Shown: positions 45,521 through 57,717, numbered from the stretch's first letter. The stretch is DNA of 64,000 nt from Haemonchus contortus (GCA_000469685.2 LS997566.1:836001-900000); one strand, 5' to 3'. Numbers and translations are program-made. Notes: generated from the sequence alone by a model not told the origin.

Positions 45521-46318
45521 GCCGTTCGGCAGTCTAGCAGACCGATTTTTTTCAAAGCTTCAGCGATGTGGCGAAACACTAGAAAAGCTTAACCGTATTG
45601 GGGGTAACTGACCTCACTCGACTGCTTTCTGTAACAACCAAAGCAATTCAGTGAATGATTGATTTACAAAAAAAATTCGGATAAATTATGGATATTTCGA
45701 TACGATGGCGGTGAATCTCACATTTGCCCAGAAGCGACAAAGAATCCCGTCGTGATAATTTCCAAAATCATCGACTTTTCAAAAAAGGCTTCCTTGAATC
45801 TCGAAATGGAATGAATTCAAGCGTTCAAATCCAGCTGTAATGTAGAGTGCTCGTTCGTAGTTATTGGCTTTGCATTAGGAATGAATCGTAATAGCGTATA
45901 ATAATAGCTTTCTCTGAACTGAAGCAAAACTAGGGTCTTGTGAGACAATTTATCAATAACTGTTTACTAAGAAAAGGAGCTACATTATGAGATTTTGTAA
46001 TTAAGCTTACGAAAATCGTAGTGTGAAGTGAGAGTGGCTGTCGTTGTACAAAACCTCAACAAACCTGAAAAACAGTATTGAATAAATTCCATCCTCGTGA
46101 TATTTTGCTTCAGGAGAGCTTTCTTCTTTCAGGCGAAAGCCGGGGAGAGAATTCACAGAAATTTTAGTTTTCGATTTCCCAAAAATTGCATCGTGACCGC
46201 CGCATCGTCTACATTGGGGCCGGTACGATCATGGCGCCCCTGAATCGACATTCACTGGATAGAGACAATTTGCAAGACATGAAGATTGATGAATACCTAT
46301 GAAAGCTAATTAGCATGT
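45521..46318. other. no confident gene
   Basis: I see nothing supported in this AT-rich stretch. Confidence 0.4.
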
Positions 46319-46564
46319 TCATCCTAGAAGAGGCACTCCACGCGGTGCGGCTTTACGAAAGCGAGATGACCAATCAATGTATCGTTTGTAATCTATTCCG
46401 TAAAAAATGTATGACGCAGTGTTAGGAGCTAACCATTCCTTCCACAGGATGCGCCACGCTTCTGGGTTCCACCCAAATTTATAGCGACTTTGATTATATC
46501 CGTGTCTAGTGACTAGTGGCTTGCATCTTGCTAGTATCTCATGCGAACAGGGGGACACTTTCAT
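46319..46564 (-). CDS. possible intronless 81-residue protein
   Basis: On the minus strand an ATG four bases after an acceptor-like GCGTGCAG (a possible leader site) opens 81 codons. The product is basic and rich in Tyr and Trp: RHGYNQSRYKFGWNPEAW, WKEWLAPNTASYIFYGIDYK, then RYIDWSSRFRKAAPRGVPLL. The composition recalls small accessory subunits of mitochondrial complexes or ribosomes, but I cannot name one. There is no AATAAA nearby. Confidence 0.33.
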   Translation of the reverse strand: MKVSPCSHEILARCKPLVTRHGYNQSRYKFGWNPEAWRILWKEWLAPNTASYIFYGIDYKRYIDWSSRFRKAAPRGVPLLG

Positions 46565-47120
46565 ATCACTGCACGCAGACTAGTTCGCATGATATAAAAT
46601 AAGGGGAAATCATATCAGTACTCAATAGCTGAGGGAGCAGTGAACGGCTCAAATTGGTCTTCTCGATGCTTTATGCTTGACGTCAGAGTGACGGCGAAAG
46701 TTTGGGCGTCAGCCGCAATGGCACCAGGCGAAAGGATTGGCTGTCAAAAAACGAATTCCAGCTTATTTGCATCATATACTGATTATACAGTCGGAGACGG
46801 TTATTTGGTTCCCTTTCTCATCTCCTTGTCCCCTTTTTTCGGTTAGAAAGCAGTAGAAAATATTCTCGGTTCAGTACAAAGTATAACTGTTGTCTTTCCC
46901 AAGCACTTTTCCCTACGAAAACCGAGAACGACATTTTGACAGAGCCATGCTACTGGAAGCCATTCAAGGAAAGGGCAGTTCTAGAGGTTCGAATATGCCT
47001 TGAAATTTTTCCCTATTCTTGACACATCCAACTTTGCCTCCTTTCTCGATATTCGTAATTAAACCCAGATTTGATGCGGTCTCAAGCCATTCAAAGAGAG
47101 CGGTGTAGTGGGGTGTGTTG

Positions 47121-47355
47121 CAGTAGGAACGGAATTGTCGCTCGCGGCGAGAAAGACGCCGCGCGCGAAGGAGTAGAGCAGAATGCAGCGGTAGTTGAGA
47201 AATAGAAGAACAAAAGAAGTAACAGTAGATCTATGCCAAAAGTAATAATCGCATAGCGATTGAGCTGTAAGAAGGACGCTAGAATTGTTATAACGAGGCA
47301 AATGATCCGCGACAGCCGCGTGCGGCGAATCGATTACTTGAAACCGTTCCTACTG
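47121..47355 (-). mobile_element. CAGTAGGAACGG-family inverted-repeat element (family 5)
   Basis: The perfect 12-base ends CAGTAGGAACGG and CCGTTCCTACTG bound a 235-base body matching 41077-41298 in reverse orientation. No protein is encoded. The flanks (GTGTTG, CCCGCC) show no clear duplication. Confidence 0.85.
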
Positions 47356-47833
47356 CCCGCCTCCCGGCGTAGTGCACGGAAACGACTTCTACCCTCGGAT
47401 TGTCTCATGGCGAATTCTGAGATAATGAAAAGGTTCTGGAAATGGAAGACATTCCCGCTCTGTAAAATCGCTCTAGAAGGCAGTAACCACCGTCTCCGTT
47501 ACTGATATGTTTCAACTTCGGCACAGACTAAATTACATCACTGATATGGAAAGTTCATTCGATTCACCGGTTCCCAAACAGACGAGGCTCACTTACCCAC
47601 GTTGAATAGGGTCCAATTTATTTCTGGATGTTTCGTAATCGGAGTTCCATGGGATGACCACTTCATTTCTATCAATCCCAATCTTGTCTTGCCCAGTCTT
47701 TTCTGTTTAGTTGTGGACATAAGGGAGCTGAGCCGCTACTTGATTAGTGTGCTTTTAGCCGCTTGAATGTTTTGAAATTAGTGCTTATCGCCGAGTATTG
47801 AGTGCAGTCACTACCGTGCCTTCCTAGGTTTAC

Positions 47834-48179
47834 GAGAATTAGACAGCTTGTGAATTGGAACAAGTCTATCGATAGACCCATTGCTAAATTCGGACATGGT
47901 GCCAGCTGTGGCGCCAATCTGGTGGGCAATCCCCAGAGAGACATGGCGAGGCCCTCGTCCTCTACCACACAGATGAAAACGCCATAGTCGATGTTCGACT
48001 GCTGGCCGACATGCGTCAGTAACGCTGTCATCCTTGCTGTGTGTTCATTTTGCGTCACTTTATATTCTCCTTCTGACGTCAGCATCCTCATCTGGGATTC
48101 TCCCGCCGTTGTTCGTCCAGCCATCCATTGCCACCACCCAAATGTCGCCAGTCCATTATTCATCGAGCAGACAAAGCAA
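47834..48179 (-). CDS. exon encoding an immunoglobulin-like domain
   Basis: The minus-strand exon runs from an acceptor GGTGTAG to a GTAAAC donor, 115 codons open, entering in phase 2. It shows the Ig fold signature: a cysteine in CFVCSMNNG (B strand), FGWWQW (C strand Trp), and IDYGVFICVVEDEG (F strand D-x-G-x-F-x-C). About 65 residues separate the two cysteines, as in I-set or V-set domains. The following segment (LWGLPTRLAPQLAPCPN) may lie after the domain. The gene would be a secreted or membrane cell-surface protein. A short exon at 48487-48530 with TTTCAG and GTAAGT sites may belong to it, but its phase does not match, so the rest of the gene is unresolved. Confidence 0.5.
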
Positions 48180-48530
48180 CTACACCCACTTAATCTAATT
48201 ATCCTTTTTTTTAACAAAGGGAAATAATCGCCGACAGCTTAACATGTACATCGTTCCCTACAGTTTGATTATAGGCTTAACTTAATGATAGCCCTTTTGG
48301 TTGGCACTTCTGTACAAATGCCACGAGCGCATGTCTCAACAACTACCTACGCCATTTCGTTTCGAAATGTTACATGTCGACAAATAAACTGAACATGGGC
48401 TTCGACTTCTTAGCATAGCTCTTTCGAGGTAGCTTTTTTAAGGGCATTGTGTTGCATAACAGAAGCATAAACAGGATTTGAAAGTGCACTTACGCTGTAT
48501 CTGCTATGTTTACTTGAGCGATTCCATTTC

Positions 48531-49079
48531 AAAGCTGAAAGGGCAAATGGTCCGTATGAGTCCTGCCCTATTGCAGTGGACTTCAACGTTCTCGGCAAAT
48601 GACCTTGAGGAGATTCAAAGTTGGAGGAACATCCTTACGAAAGATAACACTAAAGTTATGAATACGCCCTCCGGTAAGGACAGTGGAAATTGCAGCGGAG
48701 TGGGATCACTACAGGGAGGGAGAGTTTACAGCATGTTCTGAAGCCCACAAGCCTACCTTTGAAGTAATCTGCAAAGGTGTGTCACTATGGACTAATTTGT
48801 GCTTTCTACAAGCTACCATCCTTGGTTCATGATTAAAAGTTTGAATTTCAAAGTTTATAGGGTTCAGCCATCTAGTTATACAGCACTTTGTTCATCCCTC
48901 TTGCGTGTAGCGCAACATTTTCAGTAATATTGACCGATATAAGGGACGACGGCATAACAGACCAGTTTTTCATCCTCAAAGCATGGCGTGGCCTCTTTTC
49001 TTACTGCATTAGCTATTTATTTCTTCCTTATGCAAAGGATTTACTATAGTCAATCTGTTGAGATGATGTAGGGAGCGAA
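48531..49079. other. no confident gene
   Basis: An open frame on + runs to 48741 without splice support; the rest shows nothing. Confidence 0.35.
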
Positions 49080-49200
49080 ATTTTCTCATCTCAGCTCATC
49101 TCTTTCTTTCATTCCTCTTCTCTCCCCTTCTCTTCTCTCCTCTTCCCTCTTCTCTTCTCGTCTACTCTCCTCTCTACACTATCTTCCTTCTTCTTCTATT
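49080..49200 (+). repeat. polypyrimidine tract
   Basis: About 120 bases of almost pure C and T (CTCTTCTCTCC-type units), an imperfect microsatellite that could adopt triplex structure. Confidence 0.85.
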
Positions 49201-49969
49201 ATGAAATTATAGAATTATGAAATTTCGTTGGATTGCCTCCGCTTGCTTACGCTATTTTGAGAACTACCTTCATCACCTCATCTACAAGTCATTTCGCTTA
49301 TGCTATTGCAAACACAACAGGGCAGTTATAGCCATGTTTACTCATCTGTATGCTTGTTTTCGAAGACATGGAAGGAAAACATGACGTCGACGAAAATTTC
49401 ATTTTAGATTTCATTCTCGAACTGAGTATTATCTGTTCGTTAGCATCCAAAATATGTAGAGAAAATCTTCTTCCTTGGATCCTAGTGGAGCTGCATTCCT
49501 GGGGGGGTTCCCTTTTGGCAAGTGTTGATGTGTAGGAATCTTTCTAGGAAGCCATCCTTTTGAAAAACACATCTCAGCGATATCCTTATGCTCATGCAGC
49601 TCTCCTTGAGAATAAAAAAAACGGAATAGGTACTGATCATTTCCCATTCACAATGCGTCTCTTTCATTGGCTCCATAAAACTTTGCTGCTGGATATCAGT
49701 GGGAAGCACTACCTCCAGGCTAAACAGGAAGAGCTCTTGAACAAGGGCGCAGTCAAGAATGGCTCGATCGATGCGCTGATCAATTCAGACGCACACACTT
49801 CGAATTTTCACAACTATGTGGGTTCCGAAGTGCATTGACAAAGAAGGCTAGCCACTCTGAGGCAAGTCTCGCCTGAGGGAATCAATCGAGTGTGAGACCT
49901 CCCTTATGCTTCCATTTCGAGGTGTTCAAACTTGTAAATCGTATAACCTTGGTCTCCAGGTAATATGGG
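49201..49969. other. no confident gene
   Basis: Plus-strand frames at 49350-49535 and 49560-49838 look somewhat protein-like but have neither splice sites nor recognised domains. Confidence 0.3.
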
Positions 49970-50120
49970 TCCCACGGGCGGATGTAGTGGCAAGATGTGC
50001 ACTCCCACATACGTTTGTCCAGGCTGACTGAACATGCCAATCTTTCGAGGTCGGTTGATTGGTACCAGATGGGTAACGAAACTTCTCCCCGAATTCCCAC
50101 GGTCAGCAGCAATGGTTGAC
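49970..50120 (+). repeat. SINE head and middle
   Basis: GGATGTAGTGGCAAGATGTG (A-box head) and CGAGGTCGGTTGATTGGTAC, related to the copy at 37295, are present; the rest is diverged. Confidence 0.6.
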
Positions 50121-50194
50121 TCTTCGTATCCTTTCATTTGAAATTCGAATCTTTCCCTTCATAGCGCGCGATCGCGTGCGGCGAGCGCGACGCG

Positions 50195-50395
50195 CCGTTC
50201 GGGGAGAAGATGCCAGACCCGTACCAGATTCGTCTGGAAGAACGAAAGCACTGAATCGTACACTGATGACCATCGCAATTATCTGTATGTAAAGGCCACA
50301 AACGCTTTCAATATGTTCACACGATTATGATAGAAGTTGAATGCGAGGGTGAATCGCAAAACGGGCTTGATGAACGCTAAAGACATTATTATTTA
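50195..50395 (+). repeat. SINE body and 3' end
   Basis: GTACCAGATTCGTCTGGAAG, AAGCACTGAATCGTACACTG, AAAGGCCACAAACGC, GAAGTTGAATGCGAGG and AACGGGCTTGATGAACGC follow SINE order. It may belong to the fragment at 49970, separated by a GC-rich insertion of about 70 bases. Confidence 0.65.
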
Positions 50396-50779
50396 GATAT
50401 AATCACTCACACGTTCCTAAATGCCAAAATAGAAACAATATGCTTCGTATATCATGAGATGTTGAACCACGCTAGCCCGTTGATGCATCGCGTTTGGACT
50501 GGCCCATTTTGAAAGTTATTCTCATTCCGCGACTTAGTGACGATGGCTAATGAATCTCACGCAGTACAGCACAGCTTCAAAACACTCAGTTTGCTCGATT
50601 TTTTATCTAGTACGCTCAACAGCAAGTACTAGGGAAGCTAGTTTTCTTCTAACTTCTATTCAGCGGTCGTACAGTAGCAGTAATTGACATATCGTGTAAA
50701 AAAACCTAGGGTTTCGATGTTACGAGCCTTAATTTTCTGGATCACCCTCAGAATTCCAGAAAGTCCTTAATTGCCATCC

Positions 50780-51121
50780 TTAGCAGCTGCTTGCAGCCCT
50801 ATTTGTTCCTAGAGAATTCAGGAGAGAGCATCCTATAAAAGCGTAGATATGCAATTGATAATCATCCCATATTGCTGTAGAATTTGTATGAACATTTGTC
50901 CAATACGATGTTGCGAAAAAAGCGTTGGGGAAGAACTGAGGGCTTCTCATGGCAAACGAGTGGAGCACGGCTTTCCCGAAGGACGTCGTTCTCGAAACCT
51001 CTGATAATTTCCCTTGATGAACCTGTGGCCTTAGAAATAGCACGAGGATTATTGCCAGGACGAAAAGCAGCCTGGACAGGGCGTAAAAAGGGCTCCAAAG
51101 CCGGTTAGCTGAGGTACACAC
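50780..51121 (-). CDS. possible type II membrane protein, 113 codons
   Basis: The minus-strand frame begins MCTSANRLWSPFYALSRL and has a strong hydrophobic run (LLFVLAIILVLFL) at residues 18-30, like a signal anchor, then HSFAMRSPQFFPNAFF and IWDDYQLHIYAFIGC. It could be the first exon of a Golgi enzyme. A second minus frame across the same DNA is also open, so coding is uncertain. Confidence 0.27.
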   Translation of the reverse strand: MCTSANRLWSPFYALSRLLFVLAIILVLFLRPQVHQGKLSEVSRTTSFGKAVLHSFAMRSPQFFPNAFFATSYWTNVHTNSTAIWDDYQLHIYAFIGCSLLNSLGTNRAASSC

Positions 51122-52458
51122 CCAAAGTAGTTGTGTTACGCCGGCTTTGCTGAGAGTACACTGTTCACAATGAAGCGTTAGGACTCGACGAATAGTCCGC
51201 TCATGTGGGAGACACCCAGACTGTTACAGACGGTGATCTCGTACAAACTCTCTTTTTGCTTTTTTGAAGCCTCATTAATATATTATACATATAGAAATAT
51301 AAATAAATAAATACATATATATACATATATCAAAACCAACGATTTTTCCCGCTTTCACCACCATTCATGCCCTACTCTCCACCACGGCTTCCATAGTTTC
51401 ACTTAAGCTGGATACTTTGAAATTATCGTAAACTGTGTTTCAAGTGGCACTGAAAGATGTACTACACGCGACTAATGAGCATGTTTCGAACCAGGGAAGT
51501 TGCCTACTCCGCCTATGCCACTATAATACCCATCCCATCTATGGCTCATTCATGGAATCACCCCAAACAGCTGGCCGCTTCAACTCCAGAATGCAGTTCA
51601 CAGCTATGCTATCGCACCTCTATACTGACGTTCATAAATGACTACACATCGGTGGCGCTTCCTTTGCGGTCCATCTAGCTCTCGGAACTCGGTGCCGTTT
51701 TTCAGTGTATTTCTGAATCCTAATCCTCTAATCACCCCTTTCGAAACTACCCAAGAAGGAAACTGTTCAGACATAAGGGTTTATCTTATTACCCTTGCGA
51801 CCGTGTGACTTGTGCTGTGGGTAGCCGCTGGGAGGATATCTGACACACAAAAATGGCCGGTCGTAGGGACTGGGCGACGGCAGAACGTCGCCTGTGTATG
51901 TGTGTGTTTGTGTGTCTATGTGTGTCTGTGTGTATGTGTGTGTGATCGCCCTTTCCATGTTTCGTGCGAACTTGGCTAACAACCGTATTGAATTCGAGGT
52001 AAGAATACTATTTTGCAGCAGCTTTCACTCGACCTAGTTGTCCATGGCTTCCTCAAGCCAAAAAGACGAGACTGAGCTCAAAACAACCTTCCTCAAAAAA
52101 AAAAAATTCAGTGAAAGGTGCGTCCTCACTCCAAACTCATCAGGAACTTTGCAAAAATGAGTTTAATTAGTGGTGCAATGTATTCCCAGGTGATTTGAAA
52201 AAATCCAAAACTCAATTTCAATCAGCGACGAGAATGCGTCGGCATTCAGTCATACCGAGAACACTTCATAGCCTATTCACGTAATTATGCTGTCGACATG
52301 AAGTGTATATAAACGTTAGGCGGACTTTTTATTGGGAAGTTCTCTTTCTGTCTCTACGTACTACTTGGCGATCAATAGAGCGACCTAATACAAGGTATGG
52401 ACTGGAACACCACTCGACACAACTTTTCTCTGTCTTTTCGAAGTCGAGCCCAAGGCGT
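51122..52458. other. no confident gene; TG repeat near 51895
   Basis: There are AT-rich microsatellite-like runs at 51278-51330 and an interrupted TG repeat at 51895-51944. At 51423-51440 a decayed family 1 right end can be suspected. Confidence 0.4.
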
Positions 52459-52665
52459 TCACCATAGTTCACTTTGCTTGATTTCTCTTTTCGGATGTTT
52501 AGAAATATTCCTCACTTTAACTAGATCCCTTTCAATTTTCCCATTTCCCACTCCTTCCTCAAAAGGATCACTCAGACTGTTTACCTTAACGGTTCCAGAA
52601 ACTTTGGTCAACATAAACAAACAATATTCACTATCGAGACTTATCTGAGATGAAACTTGATTCAA
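52459..52665 (-). CDS. possible coding frame, function unknown
   Basis: The minus-strand frame contains SLDSEYCLFMLTKVSGTVK and DPFEEGVGNGKIERDLVKVR with a stop at its end, and an acceptor-like CATCTCAG precedes the first segment. The composition is protein-like. There is no start ATG, partner exon or domain. Confidence 0.22.
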   Translation of the reverse strand: MNQVSSQISLDSEYCLFMLTKVSGTVKVNSLSDPFEEGVGNGKIERDLVKVRNISKHPKREIKQSELW

Positions 52666-52878
52666 GAAATAGATTTGTTGTAATTGCAGGAAATTTGGAA
52701 AGGAATATTAGATGTGAAAGTACATACTCCTTTCAAATTTCTTGACGCTTAAATCAGAGTAATGTTATCCATTTCTTTTAAGACGAGTTTGTGGTCGAAA
52801 TTCTTACTGCAATGTAAAGTTCAAGAGTTCGAAGACACTAACTAGGACACTAGATTACGCCCCGCCACCCGGTCTTTC

Positions 52879-53313
52879 GTGCGCACATTCGACCACATTT
52901 TGGAATTTACGCCCAGCATACTCCTATCACTCCTATCCTACCACAAGACAACATACGACAAACTGGCAATTTCATTCCCCACTACTAACGATACGTATGA
53001 AAAGGGTCTCGAAGAGGGGGTGGGGGAACTTCTCGTGAAAAAACTGCAAGGATTATCACTCGGGCGATTCCACATATCACTTATTCCTAGCAGAGTTTCT
53101 TTTGATCTTGACCCTTTCAATTTTTTGAAGAGGCTATCTCCGAAAACTACCTCTCGATCTACGACGTTTGATACGAAGAATCAAGCCTTTAGGGAAAAGC
53201 TAAACTACACTTCATCAGATAATAATTTACCCACTACAGCTCGACTTCTTGGCATTAATGGGTGGTACATAAAGGGGAAAGGATGGTCATGTACTCTTGA
53301 CAGGTATATATGA
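52879..53313 (+). CDS. possible coding frame, function unknown
   Basis: A 144-codon frame without an ATG start contains EEGVGELLVKKLQGLSLGRF and KGWSCTLDR, where a GTATAT donor follows. It has no recognised domain. Its length is only moderately unusual for chance. Confidence 0.22.
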   Translation: MRTFDHILEFTPSILLSLLSYHKTTYDKLAISFPTTNDTYEKGLEEGVGELLVKKLQGLSLGRFHISLIPSRVSFDLDPFNFLKRLSPKTTSRSTTFDTKNQAFREKLNYTSSDNNLPTTARLLGINGWYIKGKGWSCTLDRYI

Positions 53314-55334
53314 CTGGATTTTCGAGGCTCAGAAAGTATTTCAATCGAACTAAAATTCGAACTAAGTAAGCCGTGCATAATGAACAGTATTTCTAGCCAT
53401 TAGCTACAACCGCTGGCTTTCTTCACTACTCTACTGCAAACTAAATGTGTCTTTATAATGCCCTTTTGTCATTTTCTACTGTAGACTACATATTGCACGA
53501 CCCACACGTCTTTAATATTTTATATCTATGATAAACAACCGTAGTCTTCTCTTTCTTCAAATTTTTGCAACTATACTTCGCGAGCTTGCAGCCAACTGTC
53601 TGAGTAAAGCATGCTGCGACTGGAGTCGAGCGTCAACAAAACTCTGTACTGCAAGGACGTTGAGTATAAATGTAGCTAACCGTCGCATTTGATAGCTTTT
53701 GTCTGCCACTATCAAAGGCTGATTCTCGTCTTTTCAGAGTTCAGCAGCGAGCTCATCTTTCAGAGTTCGGCAGTGAGCAGCGGACGGGATGGGTAACCAT
53801 ACCGGCAAGCCCGCTCAAGAGCCACGGGGAGTGGTCAATTCGAAATCGCATGAAGCATTTCTGCACATCGAAGGGTCAACGATGCAACGATCCATCAGCG
53901 CCTTACCATCGCTGGAAACATCCAGAAGAGGTGGAGTCTTCTACAAGTTTTTTTCATGGATTCCTCCGTTTCCTCCCATCTCGTCACTTCCAAAACATAA
54001 GCTCTATCAGCCTTGACTTTATTGTGCAAGGGTGAAAGAATGATTTCATAGGAGCTTTACAGAGATACATCATGATATGGCGGCAGTATATCGCCGCGAT
54101 ACGATTAGCAATGAGGGGATTCTCTGGAAGCTCTTTAATACAAAGGAGACACGATAAATAAGAGAGCATTGGGATTAGCCGTGTGTGTTAGAGGAGGGAA
54201 AATCAAAGGGTAAAAGATTGAAAATGTCAATGAAAACAGTTGTAGCAGTAACTCTTGAAAGGCTTTGCTCAGCCAGAATAATTCATGAGGCTTTGACGCG
54301 CTTGCCGATTTTCACTTTTCCAGCTACTCCACCTTTCATTATCTCCAAACTATATTCATCCACAATTCCGATCTGCTCGAAGGGTATTTTGCTGTACTGT
54401 AAGGTGACATGAAGGGTTGGAATAACTTGAGTTTGAGCTTAATCGTGAAAAAAGCCTTCACCGGAAGCTCACGTCTCCAAACGCCTCCAAATGGGTCAGC
54501 ATGCAGCGCTCAAAAAAGCTGATTTGTCAAATGGGCGTGTTTTCCTTGCAATTCCTAATCCCCTGTCCTAGCTTCAACACGGTTGCCTTTTGAGATACTC
54601 AGAACAGTATGAATTTACTCGTAAATCAGAGTCATATCGAAGACAAATACTTCTCATCGAAGCATATTTAACCTACAACTGGATATGATACCCCTTCATT
54701 AAGAATATTCCCTTAATTATTTAACAAATCAACTATTGACCAAACATTTTAACCACGTTTCCTGGACTCCTATATTCCCAGCTTCAACTTATCGGAGGTT
54801 GTTCATGATGGAAACGATCACTTTCATGACCCCAAAGTTCTTTCAACCGTGAACACAAAAATGATGTCGCGTTTCGATCGATCATTTTCAAAGAACTAGT
54901 CTCCTTTAAAAAGGATAAACCTGGTGCTCAGCTAGAAACCGGATGTCAGGGCCAGCTTACATCATCTTTGTGTTGGTAATAGGATGACCATGAGCTCCAG
55001 TCACAAGTGATTGGTTCACGGTTTGTCACGGATGCATGAAGTGCAGTCAAGAAAGAAATGGACACAAAAAGGAATACCTCATAACCCAGCCTGCTTTCCT
55101 ACCTAGGTCAGATTGGGAAACGAAGTTCAGAAAAAGTAAGAGGTGGTAGAAGCAGCGAGCTTTGCTACAGTCAGTTATGTTTGAGTAACATGCTGTCAGC
55201 TTGTGAGCCTCACAATTCGTTGAAACTGACCTCATAAGCCTGAGCTCCAGCCAACAAGGTTTCTTCGGACACCACATTCGACATTTATTCGGAATCGCAA
55301 TAGCATTTCACGTATGTTTTGCCCACACAATGAC
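53314..55334. other. no confident gene; candidate start at 53789
   Basis: A + frame at 53789-54016 begins MGNHTGKPAQEPRG, which fits an N-myristoylation signal (MG followed by small residues), but no donor or partner exon is convincing. A direct repeat of a TTTCAGAGTTC motif precedes it (53712 and 53757). The rest shows nothing. Confidence 0.25.
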
Positions 55335-55445
55335 TTGCCGGTGTCAGCTTAAGTTTGGGTCTAGTACCATTTGACCAACCCCGGAGGATGGAAGACTCGG
55401 TAGGATTGGGTGGGTTGAACCGAGATTTAATTTCCTCAGTGTTGC
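55335..55445 (-). repeat. SINE fragment, diverged
   Basis: On the minus strand the B-box side, GAGTCTTCCATCC, and CAAATGGTACTAGACCC fit the SINE middle. Both ends are lost. Confidence 0.5.
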
Positions 55446-55755
55446 TGTACGCTTATTGGCACTTGATACTACCTCACCTCCGCTTCCCAAACTCCAGTTA
55501 GAGAAAAGAAACGGAAATAAAAAATGGAGGTGGGAGCTTAGCTCACCGTCACTAGCTCGATGTAATCTACCGCTGATTCGTCCTCGTCCAAGCCTGATAA
55601 TGAACATGACAATAACATAATCCGAAAGAAAATGATAATTTATCATTTATTGGCCTTGATGGGTTGTTTCAATAGAATTACACAAACATTAAGGATTTCA
55701 GAGCAAATTGGGGTTCAGTTTAAGAAAGATTTCTTTATCCCACCCACTCACTTAA

Positions 55756-56082
55756 AGGTACAGTTCACGATAATTTTGGGTAATCCAGATTATGACGAAA
55801 ATTTTAAGATAAGATGGAAAATTGTTCGATGAAGGCGAAGAAACTGCGTGAATCGGTGTTTCCGAAATGAAAAAGGCTCCGAAAAATCGTTAAAAAGGGA
55901 GTCGGACGAGAATGAGACCCGCAAAATGAAAGAGAACGGGGCGTTTGGATTGTATGTGGGTCCTAGTACGAATATTGCAATCTATTTCGCCTCGACACTC
56001 GTCTGAAGTGACACCAATCGAGGGGAGGGAAATCCGGAAACTAAGAGAAACTAAGAAACCATTTTCATCGTGAACTGTGTCT
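55756..56082 (+). mobile_element. TTAA-flanked family 1 element, internally deleted
   Basis: It has the same ends as 16817-17467 (AGGTACAGTTCACGATAA and TCGTGAACTGTGTCT), with TTAA at the left and CTAA at the right. The first 200 and last 130 bases match that copy, but about 320 bases of its centre are missing, leaving 327 bases. Confidence 0.88.
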
Positions 56083-56124
56083 CTAACAGGGAGATAAAGT
56101 AAAGCCTAAAGAATAGTTTCCGGT

Positions 56125-56285
56125 GTTACTGATTCCTTTTTGGGGTGCGCAGACAAACTCGGCTTCCATTCAGAATCGCAGTGGCAGTTTGAATGTGTAT
56201 GTGGTCTCTACAATGACTTGGAAAAGCCACATATATGCCGAAGTACAAGTCAGTGCTTCTGCCCTACACAACGTCCGCCCTCAAC
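56125..56285 (-). repeat. SINE 3' half
   Basis: The reverse complement carries GACTTGTACTTCGGC, GGCTTTTCCAAGTCATTG, CCACATACACATTCAAACTG and GAATGGAAGCCGAG. The tRNA-like head is absent. It lies directly beyond the family 1 element at 55756. Confidence 0.65.
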
Positions 56286-56417
56286 AGAGAGATATAGTGA
56301 AAAATTCCAAGTGGAAACCAGTGGCACACTAATCACCATATTCGTCACGTCTGAACTCCAATTTTATTTTTGTCCTTTGCTGTGCACTGTACAAGTCACC
56401 ATCACCCATTTCTAGAT

Positions 56418-56826
56418 ATGAGCAGGAGTTCCCATTCTTCCATGTTATGCTCAAACATGACAGCCATGAATACCAGACAAGGCGGTACCTCTGTGAGCGC
56501 GTGTGTGTCCTTTGACGTCCATAGCTGGGCTGTTCAGGCGGCTATTTTTGGCCAAGCACGACGACATATGACACTCGCCGAACTAATTAGTTATGTATGT
56601 ATAGGTAACAATTGCCGCGCCGAGCAGCCTTCGCGCAGTGACTCGTTCTCATCGGCTTCCGATCAACACTTCGACGATCCGGCAAGAGGTTTGTTTTGTT
56701 TTTCAAACAAAATTTGGACTTTCGTTTTGATGTCATATTTCATTTCATTCGACGGCGATAGGCCTCACCTGGTCAGTGACTGAAAGTGAGCCAGATAACG
56801 TCAAGAGCTGTGAAAAATGGAAGTAG
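56418..56826 (+). CDS. two-exon gene of 106 residues, function unknown
   Basis: The ATG at 56418 lies two bases after ATTTCTAG, a plausible spliced-leader acceptor. Exon 1 (56418-56688, 90 codons) ends at a GTTTGT donor in phase 1 and joins exon 2 (56777-56826, acceptor CTGGTCAG), which ends in TAG. The protein begins MSRSSHSSMLCSNMTAMNTR and contains VSACVSFDVHSWAVQAAIF, ARRHMTLAELISYVCIGN and a Ser/Asp-rich stretch. No signal peptide is clear; a helix of moderate hydrophobicity sits at about residues 34-45. The family is not recognised. No AATAAA is seen near the stop, so a longer 3' structure is possible. Confidence 0.45.
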
Positions 56827-57717
56827 AAACCCCACTAATGCTTATGCTTACCCTTGTTCACTTCATACCCTCCAGCCACCCAATCAGAAGAAGTCCTTTT
56901 ATCGTTGAGACCCCCTCAGAGAGCGCTCCAGAGACGATCGGGAGAAGCGCTCCTATTTCATTCAGTACATCCCAGCACTCACTTTTCCATCTATCATCTT
57001 CTTCCCATTCACGTATGAATAGCCTTTAATTGCTCGGAGAAAATACCACATGGAAATCATTGAACGCATACTTCTAGATGCCATCCTCGTTAGGACGTCA
57101 CGTAGGTCTATTGACTATTTGAGAAGGGTGAAATTTTCTGTACTACCATAGGCAACAGCCATGTCACAAATATCAGCAGGAGTCAAAGAATTCAATCTCA
57201 CATCCAGCCGAATGGTAAACGAAATAGGGATGGTCCTTGTTCAAGCTTTGTCTCCAGGTTGTTCAGGCTTTGCCTTCTTCCTGGCCATTCCTCTTTCACT
57301 TTCCCAGATGTTTACACTATCCATATAGATTAACGAATTCAGAGCACGACTTCGAGCACAATGGAAGACCAGGACTGGCTTTCTTCACTTTAGCCTTTCC
57401 TCAGCTACGACCTCAAATTCGGCACTTCTGCGCCTAAGCCAGCCTTTCTTTCGTAGGGAACACGGTTTTCTTTTGGAAATGAAATTTCACCGAATTTCCC
57501 TATTCGCCCTTTCTCGAAACCATTTTCGTCGAATTTCCGTTTTGCACATTGCCCGTAGAAGGAAAAGGATATGCGTCAGCGCTACCGGCAGTGGTCATGG
57601 CTTGTTAGTCAGCTGAGCGAGTTTAACTATTTTCGGAATCATTCAGTTAAATTAAAAAACCAAAACTCGTATGATTTTTCTGTTACATGCCTCCGAAACA
57701 GAACCTGACATTTGAGT
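56827..57717. other. no confident gene
   Basis: A + frame at 56817-57029 is open but unsupported; the rest shows nothing. Confidence 0.35.
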
